Shown: one piece after another, positions 33,733 to 41,904 of the stretch | Layout of the letters: every line of letters begins with the position of its first letter | Position numbering within the stretch: the first letter of the stretch is position 1 | From: Oscillospiraceae bacterium | Lineage (GTDB): Bacteria > Bacillota > Clostridia > Oscillospirales > Oscillospiraceae | NCBI GenBank assembly: GCA_916988195.3 | Contig: CAKASQ030000006.1 | Coordinates: 25,983 to 89,982 of the forward strand | Direction of reading: 5' to 3' | DNA length: 64,000 bases | Translations under genes and position numbers: made by a program | The notes under the pieces: generated by a model | What the model was told of the DNA's origin: nothing | Databases searched by the model: none | What the model saw: the letters and a program-made list of their open reading frames with translations, nothing else

Positions 33733-35490
33733 TTACCAAATGCGCTTTGTCTTCACATCGTCGAGCACTCTGGCCGCGAAGTCTTCCTGGCTCATTGCGC
33801 CAAGATCCTCGCCGCCGCGCGTACGGACGGAGACGGTTGCGTTTTCCATATCACGGTCGCCAACCACGAGCATGTACGGCACCTTGCCGAGCGTTGCCTC
33901 GCGAATCTTCTTGCCGATCTTCTCGCTTCTCGCGTCGACTTCCACGCGGATCCCCTGCGCGTTCAGCTGATCGGCGACCTCGTTCGCATAGTCGAGCGCA
34001 CGGTCGGTGACGGGCAGCACCTTGACCTGCACGGGGTTGAGCCAGACCGGGAACGCACCCGCGAAATGCTCGGTGATCACGCCGATGAAGCGCTCGATGG
34101 AACCGAGCACGACGCGGTGGATCATAACCGGGCGGTGCTTGAGTCCGTCTTCGCCGGTATACTCGAGCTCAAAGCGCTCGGGAAGCTGCATGTCGAGCTG
34201 GATCGTGCCGCACTGCCATGTTCTTCCCAGCGAGTCTGCCAGATGGAAGTCCAGCTTCGGGCCGTAGAACGCGCCGTCGCCTGCGTTGACGGTAAAGCTC
34301 TTGCCCATCTCAGTGATGGCCGCGCTCAGCGTATCCTCCGCGAAACGCCAGTCCTTCTCGTCGCCGATGTGGTCGTCCGGCATGGTCGACAGCTCGATGG
34401 CGTAGGACAGGCCGAACGTCGAATAGACCTCGTCGAAGAGCTTGACGACGTTCTTAATTTCGTCCTTCATCTGGTCCCAGGTCATGAAGATATGCGCGTC
34501 GTCCTGCGTGAAGCAGCGCACACGGAACAGGCCGTGCAGCGCGCCGGAGAGCTCATGGCGGTGGACCAGACCGAGCTCACCGACTCTGAGCGGCAGGTCG
34601 CGGTAGGAGTGCGGCTCGCTGGCGTAGACCATCATGCCGCCCGGGCAGTTCATGGGCTTGATGGCGTAGTCCTCGCCGTCGATGACAGTGGTATACATGT
34701 TCTGCTTGTAGTGGTCCCAGTGACCCGAGCGCTCCCAAAGGCGGCGGTTGAGGATCATCGGGGTCGAAATTTCGACATAGCCGTAGCGCTTATGCACCTC
34801 GCGCCAGTAGTCGATCAGCGTGTTCTTGAGCACCATGCCCTTCGGCAGGAAGAACGGGAAGCCGGGGCCTTCCTCAGTCAGCATGAAAAGTCCGAGCTCC
34901 TTGCCGAGCTTGCGGTGGTCGCGCTTCTTGGCCTCTTCGATTCTGGCAAGATACTCGTCGAGCTGCTCTTTTTTCGGGAAGGCCACGCCGTAGATTCTCT
35001 GGAGCGGCTGGCGGTTGGAGTCGCCGCGCCAGTAGGCCGCGTTGCAGGCGGTCAGCTTGATGGCGTTGCCCTTGATGCGGCCGGTCGAGTCGAGGTGCGG
35101 GCCGGCGCAGAGATCGGTAAACTCGCCCTGCGTGTAGAACGAGATGTGCGCGTCAAGCGGAAGATCGTTGATGAGCTCGACCTTGTAGGGCTCGTTCTTC
35201 TCTTCCATATACTTGATGGCTTCCTCGCGCGGCAGCTCAAAGCGCTCAAGCTTCAGCTTTTCCTTGCAGATCTTGCGCATTTCCGCCTCGAGCTCTTCCA
35301 TGATCTCCGGCGTAAAGGCAAACGGCGCGTCGAAGTCATAATAGAAGCCGTTGTCGATTGAAGGGCCGATGGCCAGCTTGACCTCCGGATGCAGCCGCTT
35401 GACGGCCTGCGCCAGAACGTGCGAACAGGTGTGCCAGTAGGTTTTGCGATAGGCCTCGTTTTCAAACGAGAATTCATTGTTTTCTGCCAT
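33733..35490 (-). CDS. thrS: Threonyl-tRNA synthetase lacking the TGS domain
   Basis: Charges tRNA-Thr. The 585-aa protein starts directly in the editing region (HTCSHVLAQAV) and so lacks the N-terminal TGS domain of about 60 aa found in most bacterial ThrRS (usually about 640 aa). The class II core is intact: motif 2 RHELSGALHGLFRVR, zinc ligand region MNCPGG, and the anticodon-binding domain at the end. The ATG at 35490 follows GGAAGGAG. A threonine T-box leader precedes it, so the shortened start is not an annotation artefact: in-frame sequence upstream is leader RNA. Confidence 0.96.
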   Translation of the reverse strand: MAENNEFSFENEAYRKTYWHTCSHVLAQAVKRLHPEVKLAIGPSIDNGFYYDFDAPFAFTPEIMEELEAEMRKICKEKLKLERFELPREEAIKYMEEKNEPYKVELINDLPLDAHISFYTQGEFTDLCAGPHLDSTGRIKGNAIKLTACNAAYWRGDSNRQPLQRIYGVAFPKKEQLDEYLARIEEAKKRDHRKLGKELGLFMLTEEGPGFPFFLPKGMVLKNTLIDYWREVHKRYGYVEISTPMILNRRLWERSGHWDHYKQNMYTTVIDGEDYAIKPMNCPGGMMVYASEPHSYRDLPLRVGELGLVHRHELSGALHGLFRVRCFTQDDAHIFMTWDQMKDEIKNVVKLFDEVYSTFGLSYAIELSTMPDDHIGDEKDWRFAEDTLSAAITEMGKSFTVNAGDGAFYGPKLDFHLADSLGRTWQCGTIQLDMQLPERFELEYTGEDGLKHRPVMIHRVVLGSIERFIGVITEHFAGAFPVWLNPVQVKVLPVTDRALDYANEVADQLNAQGIRVEVDARSEKIGKKIREATLGKVPYMLVVGDRDMENATVSVRTRGGEDLGAMSQEDFAARVLDDVKTKRIW

Positions 35491-35525
35491 GATTTTTGTC
35501 TCCTTCCGATTTCTTTGGGGTAAAG

Positions 35526-35816
35526 AAAAACGCTTCACCCCCGACTTGACATTCAGGGGTGAAGCGGCAACGCTCCACGGTTCCACCCTGCTTACGGAAA
35601 AAAATCCGTCGCTCGTGACCTCTGTAACGGGAGGGCCCGGCGCAGCTTACTGGGGGATTTCCTTTCTGCCGCGCGGCTCAAAAGCGGTATCCCAATCCCG
35701 CAAGCCCAAGACTCTTGCACCATGTGAGCCTCTCTCTGCGAGCCGCAATGGACGGGACATTTCTTTCTCCATGCCTGTAACGTAGAGACTATAGCACGTT
35801 TTTTGGCCCGTGTCAA
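35526..35816 (-). promoter_or_regulatory. Promoter and threonine T-box leader of thrS
   Basis: The minus strand has TTGACA (35811-35816), 17 bp, TATAGT (35788-35793). Stem I is closed by GCGGCTC/GAGCCGC, with specifier ACC (Thr) at 35686-35688. The T-box GGGTGGAACCGTGG is at 35575-35588, and the terminator is 35531-35541 with 35556-35566 followed by T5. Confidence 0.94.
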
Positions 35817-35980
35817 ATGCGTTTGCTGAAAAAACGCAAATTTTACTAATTTGTCACAAAATTCACGTTTTTGTCATAAATTCTTTACTTTTTCAACAAG
35901 AATATTACTATTTCGCCATGCACGCAGCAATATATTCTATGCAAAATAATCCGGTTTATTCATGATTTTGCATATTTCTC

Positions 35981-36008
35981 TTGACTTTTCTCAGATTATC
36001 GGTATAAT
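35981..36008 (+). promoter_or_regulatory. Promoter of the 3D-domain gene
   Basis: TTGACT (35981-35986), a 16-bp spacer and TATAAT (36003-36008), about 95 nt before the gene. The rest of 35817-35980 is AT-rich with no gene seen. Confidence 0.8.
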
Positions 36009-36101
36009 GTACAAACAAGCACCGGTTCGTAACCGGTTTGTATCTATTTTGTAATCATGTATTCTATCATGTTTCCGATTTCTGAAAGGAGTGTTGCTGC
36101 A

Positions 36102-36821
36102 ATGATGCTGACAGCAAGGATCAAGTCCTGCGCCGCGGCCGTCTGCGTGCTGGCGGGCTGCCTGCTGCTTCCCAATGCGCAGGCAAAAGCAGAGTCCATT
36201 TCCCTGCCGGAACCCGGCGAAACTGTTCAGACGCAGTCCGCGCCCGCGGCAAAATCCGCACAGGCCGAAACCGCCGTCGTAACGCCGCTGGCACTGGAAA
36301 CCGTTGCGCTTCCCGTCAAGGAAGAAGCCGTCACGGAGGAGCCTTTGGCGGAGGAAGCGTCCGTCACGGAGGAGCCTTTGGCGGAGGAAGCGTCCGTCAC
36401 GGAGGAAGCGCCGGAGGAGGCCGCCGAGGAAACGCCCGCGCCCGAAGCGGATAACGCCATCGCGCGAGCCACGAAGGCAGACCACGAGCGCCCGGACGAT
36501 CTTGTCAAGCTTGGAGACTTCATCGCCACCGCCTACTGCGTCACCGGCCAGACCTCGACCGGTACGCAGACGACCGTCGGCCGGACGCTGGCCGTCAACC
36601 CCTACGTCATCCCTTACGGTACGGAGGTCTGGCTTTACCTGGAGGACGGCACGTTCGCGGGCGATTTCATCGCCGAGGACACGGGCTCCAACATGTTAGC
36701 CAACCCCAACGTGATCGATATCTACATGGGGCAGGATTCCTATAACGACTGCATCCTCTGGGGCGCGCAGAACGTCGAGGTCTATATCCGCGCAACCGCC
36801 GAGTCCGAGACCGCACAATAA
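36102..36821 (+). CDS. Exported 3D-domain (MltA-like barrel) cell-wall protein
   Basis: A 239-aa secreted protein with a signal peptide (about residues 1-28, ending near AQAKA), then a Glu/Ala/Pro/Thr-rich linker to about residue 120, then a C-terminal 3D domain. The domain has IATAYC, GRTLAVNP and the acidic EDTG and NVIDIYM stretches of the YocH/YabE/RpfB family, which acts on peptidoglycan or binds it. The linker includes an 11-residue tandem repeat encoded at 36330-36410. The ATG at 36102 follows AAAGGAG at 10 nt. Confidence 0.86.
   Translation: MMLTARIKSCAAAVCVLAGCLLLPNAQAKAESISLPEPGETVQTQSAPAAKSAQAETAVVTPLALETVALPVKEEAVTEEPLAEEASVTEEPLAEEASVTEEAPEEAAEETPAPEADNAIARATKADHERPDDLVKLGDFIATAYCVTGQTSTGTQTTVGRTLAVNPYVIPYGTEVWLYLEDGTFAGDFIAEDTGSNMLANPNVIDIYMGQDSYNDCILWGAQNVEVYIRATAESETAQ
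36330..36410 (+). repeat. 33-bp in-frame tandem repeat in the linker
   Basis: Two identical 33-bp units (36330-36362 and 36363-36395) and a partial third (36396-36410) encode VTEEPLAEEAS. Identity at third codon positions indicates recent slippage or duplication. Confidence 0.95.
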
Positions 36822-36835
36822 AGAACGCAATTGAA

Positions 36836-36875
36836 AAACTGCCTTTCGCCTGCTACAATAGACGAAAGGCAGTTT
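36836..36875 (+). terminator. Hairpin after the 3D gene overlapping an rsmA promoter
   Basis: AAACTGCCTTTCG pairs perfectly with CGAAAGGCAGTTT (13 bp). The 14-nt loop contains TACAAT (36853-36858), which with TTGAAA (36831-36836, 16-bp spacing) makes a promoter for rsmA. Terminator and promoter share the same bases. Confidence 0.7.
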
Positions 36876-36906
36876 CCTGTATTTTAACATGTGTATCGAG
36901 GTTTCT

Positions 36907-37761
36907 ATGGATCTTTGTAATATTAGCGACATCAAAGCGCTTTTGACCCGCCACGGCTTTCATTTTTCCAAGGCCAAGGGCCAGAACTTTCTGACGCAGA
37001 GCTGGGTCCCGCGCGAGATCGTTCTGGACGCCGGAATTGACGACACCTGCGGCGTTCTGGAGGTCGGCCCCGGCATCGGGCCGCTGACCCAACAGCTTTG
37101 CAAGAACGCAAAAAAAGTCGTCGCCGTCGAGGTCGACCGCAGCCTGCAGCCGGTGCTCGCCGAGACGATGGCGGGAAACGAAAATTTGGAGATCATCTTC
37201 GGCGATATTCTGAAAACGGATATCAAGACTCTGGTGCAGGAGGAGTTTCAGTCGCTTCGCCCGATGGCCTGCGCGAATCTTCCCTATTATATTACAACGC
37301 CCGTTCTGGCCGCCCTTCTTGAGAGCCGCGCGTTTGAGGCCGTGACGGTCATGGTGCAGAAAGAGGTCGCCCAGCGCATCTGCGCGCCCGCCGGAAAGGG
37401 AGACTACGGCGCATTCTCGGTCTTCTGCCAGTATTACGCGGAGCCGGAGCTTTTGTTCGACGTGCCGCCCTCGTGCTTCATCCCGCAGCCGAAGGTCACC
37501 TCGAGTGTCTTAAAGCTCACGATGCGCGCCGCACCCCCCTGCGAAATTCCGGATGAAAAGCTCTTCTTCCGCGTCGTGAAGGCAAGCTTTGCCCAGCGCA
37601 GAAAGACGTTACTCAACGCCCTGTCCTCCGGCTTCGGCGAATACTCCAAGCCGCAGATTGCCGCCGCCATCGAAGACGCAGGCTTCTCCCCCACCGTGCG
37701 CGGCGAAACGCTGGACATTCCGGGCTTTGCCGCCGTCTGCGCGGCACTCTTGAAGCTTTGA
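36907..37761 (+). CDS. rsmA: 16S rRNA dimethyladenosine transferase
   Basis: Dimethylates two adjacent adenosines in the 3' terminal helix of 16S rRNA (KsgA). The 284-aa protein has the SAM motif LEVGPGIGPLTQQL, the acidic EVD after strand 2, and the catalytic motif ANLPYYITTP. The ATG at 36907 has GAGG 5 nt upstream and is preferred to an earlier in-frame ATG at 36889. It overlaps the downstream GIY-YIG gene by 4 nt. Confidence 0.97.
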   Translation: MDLCNISDIKALLTRHGFHFSKAKGQNFLTQSWVPREIVLDAGIDDTCGVLEVGPGIGPLTQQLCKNAKKVVAVEVDRSLQPVLAETMAGNENLEIIFGDILKTDIKTLVQEEFQSLRPMACANLPYYITTPVLAALLESRAFEAVTVMVQKEVAQRICAPAGKGDYGAFSVFCQYYAEPELLFDVPPSCFIPQPKVTSSVLKLTMRAAPPCEIPDEKLFFRVVKASFAQRRKTLLNALSSGFGEYSKPQIAAAIEDAGFSPTVRGETLDIPGFAAVCAALLKL

Positions 37762-38105
37762 GATACTATATCTATATCGTCCGCTGCAAGGATGGCTCGC
37801 GCTATACCGGCATCACGACCGACCCGCACCGCCGCATGCGGGAGCACGTCCTGCGCCTTCCCGCGGGCGCAAAGTACACGAAGAGCCACCCGGTCGAAGC
37901 CTTGGAAGCTTTATGGTCGGCGGAGACGAGAAGCGAAGCGTCCATGCTGGAATCCGCCATCAAGCGCCTGCGCCCGGAGCAGAAGCGGCAGCTCACCGCG
38001 CAGCCGGACAGTCTGGTCCTATTTCGCGGCGCAAAGCTCGACCCATCCCGCTATCAGCCGGAAGCGGTCTTTTCCCTTGATGAAATTCTGAACGAGCAAT
38101 CGTAG
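37758..38105 (+). CDS. GIY-YIG family nuclease-like protein (YhbQ/UPF0213 type)
   Basis: A 115-aa protein with a single GIY-YIG domain: YYIYIVRCKDGSRYTGIT, then the conserved Arg in HRRMREH and the Glu region SEASMLESAIK. It starts with a TTG that overlaps the rsmA stop as TTGA; no ATG is available near the N-terminus. Family members are small and often annotated as UPF0213; a role in DNA or RNA cleavage is inferred. A C-terminal extension of about 25 aa follows the domain. Confidence 0.88.
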   Translation: MRYYIYIVRCKDGSRYTGITTDPHRRMREHVLRLPAGAKYTKSHPVEALEALWSAETRSEASMLESAIKRLRPEQKRQLTAQPDSLVLFRGAKLDPSRYQPEAVFSLDEILNEQS

Positions 38106-38182
38106 CGTCATCCGCTTCCAAGCCATTCGCCTCGTACGACTGCGCCTGCCTCCCAGCAAACGCATCTTTTTACGGTACACGC

Positions 38183-38230
38183 AAACGCGCCCCTGCGCCG
38201 ATGTCTGCATCGACGCAGGGGCGCGTTTTT
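38183..38230. terminator. Terminator between convergent GIY-YIG and P-type ATPase genes
   Basis: A perfect 15-bp stem (38183-38197 with 38214-38228) is followed by T on the plus strand. The loop contains a second small hairpin, CGATG/CATCG. It ends 7 nt before the ATPase stop. The preceding 38106-38182 shows nothing. Confidence 0.85.
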
Positions 38231-38236
38231 GTAAGC

Positions 38237-40120
38237 TTACAGATCGTGCACACGCAGCGCACGGATGGCGTTGAGGACCGCGAGCACCATCACGCCGACA
38301 TCCGCGAAGATGGCCGCCCACATGTTCGCAGCGCCCAAAGCGACAAGCGCAAGGCAGGCAAACTTCACCATGAGCGCAAAGACGATGTTCTGATAGACAA
38401 TGCCGATGCACTTGCGGGAGATTTTGATGGCCTTTGCGATCTGCAGCGGCTCGTCGTCCATGAGAACGATGTCGGCGGCTTCGATGGCCGCATCAGAGCC
38501 CATTGCGCCCATGGCGATACCGATATCGGCACGCGAGAGGACCGGCGCATCGTTGATGCCGTCGCCGACGAAGGCGAGCTTTGCCTTGCCGGACTGCTGG
38601 GAAAGAAGCGCTTCCACCTTCTCAACCTTATCTGCAGGCAGAAGATCGGAGTAAACCTCGTCCACACCGAGCTCCTTTGCGACGGAATCCGCAACCTTTT
38701 TCGCATCGCCCGTCAGCATGACGGTTTTTGTCACGCCTGCGCGGTGCAGCTGCTCAATGGCTTTCTTGGAGTTGGGCTTTACCACGTCGGAGATCACAAT
38801 GTGCCCGGCGTACTTCCCATCGACGGCCATATGGATGATCGTTCCAGGGCTGTGGCAGTCGATAAAATCTATGCCCAGCTGCTCCATGAGCTTGTGGTTG
38901 CCGGCGGCGACCGGAATGCCGTCGACCTTCGCGAGAATGCCCCGGCCGCTGATTTCTTCAATGTCTGTGACGCGGCTGCGGTCGATCTCTTTTCCGTACG
39001 CCTTTTGCAGGCTCTTGCTGATGGGATGGGACGAGGCGCACTCGGCAAGCGCCGCGTACTCGAGAAGCTTCTCCTGCTCCAGCGGGCTGTGGTGGACGGC
39101 GCTGACCTCAAAGACGCCCTTGGTCAAGGTGCCGGTCTTATCGAAGACGACAGTTTTGACCTGTGAAAGCGTCTCTAAGTAATTCGAGCCCTTGATGAGA
39201 ACGCCCTCCTTGCTCGCCCCGCCGATGCCCGCGAAGAAGCTCAAAGGGATACTTACCACGAGCGCGCACGGGCAGCTCGTAACTAAAAACGTCAGGGCTC
39301 TGTACAGCCACTGCTCCCACTCAGACGTAAGGCCCATCACAAGCCGCACAACCGGCGGCAATACCGCAAGGGCCAGCGCGCTGTAGCAGACGGCGGGGGT
39401 GTAGATGCGTGCGAATTTTGCGATGAAGTCCTCAGAGCGGGACTTGCGGGAGCTCGAATTTTCAACCAGCTCGAGGATCTTGGAAACCGTCGACTCGCCG
39501 AATTCCTTCGTTGTGCGGATTTTCAAAACGCCCGTCATGTTGATGCAGCCGCTGATGATCTCATCGCCGGTCTTTGCGTCGCGCGGCAGGCTCTCACCGG
39601 TCAGCGCGCTGGTGTTGAGCGTGGACGTACCGTCGATGATTACGCCGTCGAGCGGCACCTTTTCGCCCGGCTGTACGACGATGACGGAGCCGACCGCGAC
39701 CTCATCCGGGTCGACCTTTTCGAGCTTGCCGTCCACCTCAATGTTCGCGTAGTCCGGGCGGATGTCCATGAGGGCGGAAATATTCTTGCGGCTCTTGCCG
39801 ACGGCGTAGCTCTGGAAGAGTTCTCCGATCTGGTAGAACAGCATGACGGCGATGGCTTCGTTGTAGTCGCCGCTCTTTTCATAAATTGCCAGTGCGAACG
39901 CACCGATGGTGGCGATGGCCATCAGGAAGTTTTCATCGAACACCCGGCCGTTACCGATGCCCTTGCCGGCCTTTTTAAGAATGTCGTAGCCAATGACAAG
40001 GTAGGCCGCCAGATAGAGGATGAACCGGGGGATCCCCGTGATGGGGAGAAATTGCAGGGCGACGAGTATCACGGCGCAGACGATGATGCGCGTGAGCATC
40101 TTTTTTTGTTTCTTCGTCAT
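38237..40120 (-). CDS. P1B-type heavy-metal ATPase (Zn2+/Cd2+ class)
   Basis: A 627-aa metal exporter. The transport-site motif is SCPCALV (CPC at 283-285), phosphorylated Asp327 is in DKTGTLTKG, the actuator motif is TGES, and the ATP-site SHP motif and GDGINDAP are present. CPC with no Cu-type features suggests Zn/Cd. The usual N-terminal HMA domain is absent; a separate 72-aa HMA protein is encoded just upstream. The start has AAGGAG. Divergent ArsR and two similar palindromes (40140-40159, 40460-40477) suggest metal-responsive control. Confidence 0.93.
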   Translation of the reverse strand: MTKKQKKMLTRIIVCAVILVALQFLPITGIPRFILYLAAYLVIGYDILKKAGKGIGNGRVFDENFLMAIATIGAFALAIYEKSGDYNEAIAVMLFYQIGELFQSYAVGKSRKNISALMDIRPDYANIEVDGKLEKVDPDEVAVGSVIVVQPGEKVPLDGVIIDGTSTLNTSALTGESLPRDAKTGDEIISGCINMTGVLKIRTTKEFGESTVSKILELVENSSSRKSRSEDFIAKFARIYTPAVCYSALALAVLPPVVRLVMGLTSEWEQWLYRALTFLVTSCPCALVVSIPLSFFAGIGGASKEGVLIKGSNYLETLSQVKTVVFDKTGTLTKGVFEVSAVHHSPLEQEKLLEYAALAECASSHPISKSLQKAYGKEIDRSRVTDIEEISGRGILAKVDGIPVAAGNHKLMEQLGIDFIDCHSPGTIIHMAVDGKYAGHIVISDVVKPNSKKAIEQLHRAGVTKTVMLTGDAKKVADSVAKELGVDEVYSDLLPADKVEKVEALLSQQSGKAKLAFVGDGINDAPVLSRADIGIAMGAMGSDAAIEAADIVLMDDEPLQIAKAIKISRKCIGIVYQNIVFALMVKFACLALVALGAANMWAAIFADVGVMVLAVLNAIRALRVHDL

Positions 40121-40139
40121 GGAGAGCAGCTCCTTTTAT

Positions 40140-40159
40140 AATTAAGTAAGCATTTAATT
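40140..40159. promoter_or_regulatory. Candidate ArsR operator between the HMA and ATPase genes
   Basis: AATTAA (40140-40145) and TTAATT (40154-40159) form a palindrome with an 8-bp centre. It resembles the site overlapping the arsR promoter. Its position 20 nt before the ATPase start would affect an internal promoter or read-through. Confidence 0.5.
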
Positions 40160-40208
40160 GTTCGGTCAAAAGCTGCGCCCCACGGATGGGGCGCAACATC
40201 AAAAAGTC

Positions 40209-40427
40209 TCAGAGTTCGATCTCGCAGTCGGGCTCGACCTTCTTGCAGGCCTTCAGAACGTCCTTCATGACGCTCTTTGCTTCCGCGCCTTCGGCAAATT
40301 CCACAATCATCTTCTGCGTCATGAAATTGACGGTTGCCTTCGAAACGCCCTCGGTCTTGTTGGCGGCTTGCTCCATCAGGTTCGCGCAGTTGGCGCAGTC
40401 GACTTCAATTGCATAGGTCTTTTTCAT
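40209..40427 (-). CDS. Stand-alone HMA-domain metal-binding protein
   Basis: A 72-aa ferredoxin-like HMA domain with the metal motif CANC (DCANCANLMEQAAN). It is first in the operon, before an ATPase that lacks an HMA domain of its own, so it is probably the detached metal-binding or delivery domain. Asp before the first Cys is a feature seen in Zn/Cd-type HMA domains (GxDC). The gap to the ATPase is 88 nt. Confidence 0.88.
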   Translation of the reverse strand: MKKTYAIEVDCANCANLMEQAANKTEGVSKATVNFMTQKMIVEFAEGAEAKSVMKDVLKACKKVEPDCEIEL

Positions 40428-40459
40428 GATAGGTTCTCCTTTTCTACATAGCTTAAAGC

Positions 40460-40497
40460 ATTAAGCACTTGTTTAATCTTTATGGCCGTAGTATAAT
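40460..40497. promoter_or_regulatory. arsR promoter with overlapping operator
   Basis: The plus-strand promoter is TTGTTT (40469-40474), 17 bp, TATAAT (40492-40497). The near-perfect inverted repeat ATTAAGCA/TGTTTAAT (40460-40477) covers the -35 box and lies between the divergent HMA and arsR genes, so one site could control both. Confidence 0.7.
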
Positions 40498-40587
40498 GCA
40501 GCTATCGGGAGAAGTCAAGCCGCCCCGGAGACTCCCTTCCAAAGGGGCGAAAAGCTTTTCCAATCGGGCGAAAACGGAGGAAGTACC

Positions 40588-40974
40588 ATGAAAGACCTGC
40601 ACCTGCCGCACCATCACGGCGAAGAAACGCAGCTTCCGGCGCTGCGCCGGGAACTGGAGAAGACAGACAAATTTCAGATCATCGCGGATGTGTTCCGCCA
40701 GCTGGGCGACGCGACGCGCGTGCGGATTTTCTGGCTGCTGTGTCACTGTGAGCCGTGCGTGGTCAACATTTCGGCGATGATGGACATGTCGAGCCCTGCC
40801 GTCTCGCACCATCTGCGGGCGCTGAAGGCAAGCGGCCTCATCGTCTCGCGCCGGGAGGGCAAAGAGGTCTACTACCGAGCCGCCGACACCGCGCAGGCAC
40901 AGCTTCTCCACCAGATGATCGAGCGGGTCATGGAGATCGCCTGCCCGGAGGAGGACGCGCACCATGGAGCATAA
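40588..40974 (+). CDS. ArsR/SmtB-family metal sensor
   Basis: A 128-aa winged-helix repressor. The recognition helix is SSPAVSHHLRALKASGL. Cys residues in LLCHCEPCVVN sit where alpha-3-type sensors bind metal (compare ELCVCDL), and His-rich ends (HLPHHHGEE at the start, EEDAHHGA at the end) may form further sites of the alpha-5 type. It is divergent from the HMA-ATPase genes and overlaps the AraC gene by 11 nt. Zn/Cd is the likely inducer, by the ATPase class. Confidence 0.9.
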   Translation: MKDLHLPHHHGEETQLPALRRELEKTDKFQIIADVFRQLGDATRVRIFWLLCHCEPCVVNISAMMDMSSPAVSHHLRALKASGLIVSRREGKEVYYRAADTAQAQLLHQMIERVMEIACPEEDAHHGA

Positions 40975-41848
40975 GTGCGATTGCGCCTGCTGCCGGGAGC
41001 ACCTGGCAATTTTACAAGAGACGAAGGGCACCGAGCTTTTCCCGGGCGCATGGTTCTTTGATCTCCCGGCTGCATCCGCCGCATCGGTGGCAGCAGAGGG
41101 CGAGCTGATGGTCTATGCCTGCCGCCGGGGAAGCTTGCGCTTCTGCATGGAACCCGGCCAATCGCAGAGCCTGCATGCGGGAGAGCTTGCCGTCTGGAAG
41201 ACGGGAGGGTTCTTATCTGGAACGATCGAGCCGGACGAGAGCTTTGCGGGCTTTTGCCTGCGGTTTGATCTCAAAAAGCTCACCGAGCAGCCGCCCGAGA
41301 GTCTTCTGGGCGCGGATGTGACGGCCGAGCGGCTGTATGATCTGTACTGCGCGCAGGAGACCATGACGCGCATCTCCCCGGACGACGCGCTGCGCGGGAT
41401 TCTCGACTTTTTCTACGGGCAGAGCGCAAAGACGGCGCTGCCTTGGCGCAGACTCGGAGCGCAGGCGCTGCTTCTCTGGCTTGGTCAGCGGGGGCAGGAA
41501 ACGCAGGACGCGCCGGACGATTCCTCCGAGCAGGTGCGCATTGTCCACGAGGTGCACGCATTCCTCACGCAGAACCTTAACACGCGCGTAACGATCGAGG
41601 AGCTGTCACATCAGTATCTGATGAACCCGACGACGCTCAAGCAGGTCTTCAAATCCGTCTACGGCGCATCGCTTGCCGCGCACATGAAGGAGCACCGCAT
41701 GGCGCGGGCGGCGCAGCTGCTGCGGGAGACTGACGAGTCCGTGGCGGAGATTGCAAGAGCCGTCGGCTATGAGAGCCAGAGCAAGTTTACGGCGGCATTC
41801 AAGGAGTATTTTGGCGTTCTTCCGAAGGAATACCGCAAAAACCATTGA
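40964..41848 (+). CDS. AraC-family regulator with a Cys-rich N-terminus
   Basis: A 294-aa regulator: an N-terminal cupin-like sensing region and a C-terminal double helix-turn-helix of about 100 aa (TIEELSHQYLMNPTTLKQVF and VAEIARAVGYESQSKFTAAF). The first ten residues contain four Cys (MEHKCDCACC), unusual for the family and suggestive of metal binding. It overlaps arsR by 11 nt and so belongs to the metal locus. Its target genes are unknown. Confidence 0.88.
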   Translation: MEHKCDCACCREHLAILQETKGTELFPGAWFFDLPAASAASVAAEGELMVYACRRGSLRFCMEPGQSQSLHAGELAVWKTGGFLSGTIEPDESFAGFCLRFDLKKLTEQPPESLLGADVTAERLYDLYCAQETMTRISPDDALRGILDFFYGQSAKTALPWRRLGAQALLLWLGQRGQETQDAPDDSSEQVRIVHEVHAFLTQNLNTRVTIEELSHQYLMNPTTLKQVFKSVYGASLAAHMKEHRMARAAQLLRETDESVAEIARAVGYESQSKFTAAFKEYFGVLPKEYRKNH

Positions 41849-41873
41849 GCCGCGCGCGGCGATGTGATATGAT
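41845..41873 (+). promoter_or_regulatory. Promoter of the ribokinase-like gene
   Basis: TTGAGC (41845-41850, overlapping the araC stop), a 17-bp spacer and TATGAT (41868-41873). Confidence 0.75.
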
Positions 41874-41904
41874 ACACGCAGAATAAACGCAGGAGGCTTT
41901 TTCA

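Noticed and set aside
36330..36410. Tandem repeat considered as a CRISPR fragment
   Set aside because: The units abut with no spacers and are in frame inside a coding linker.
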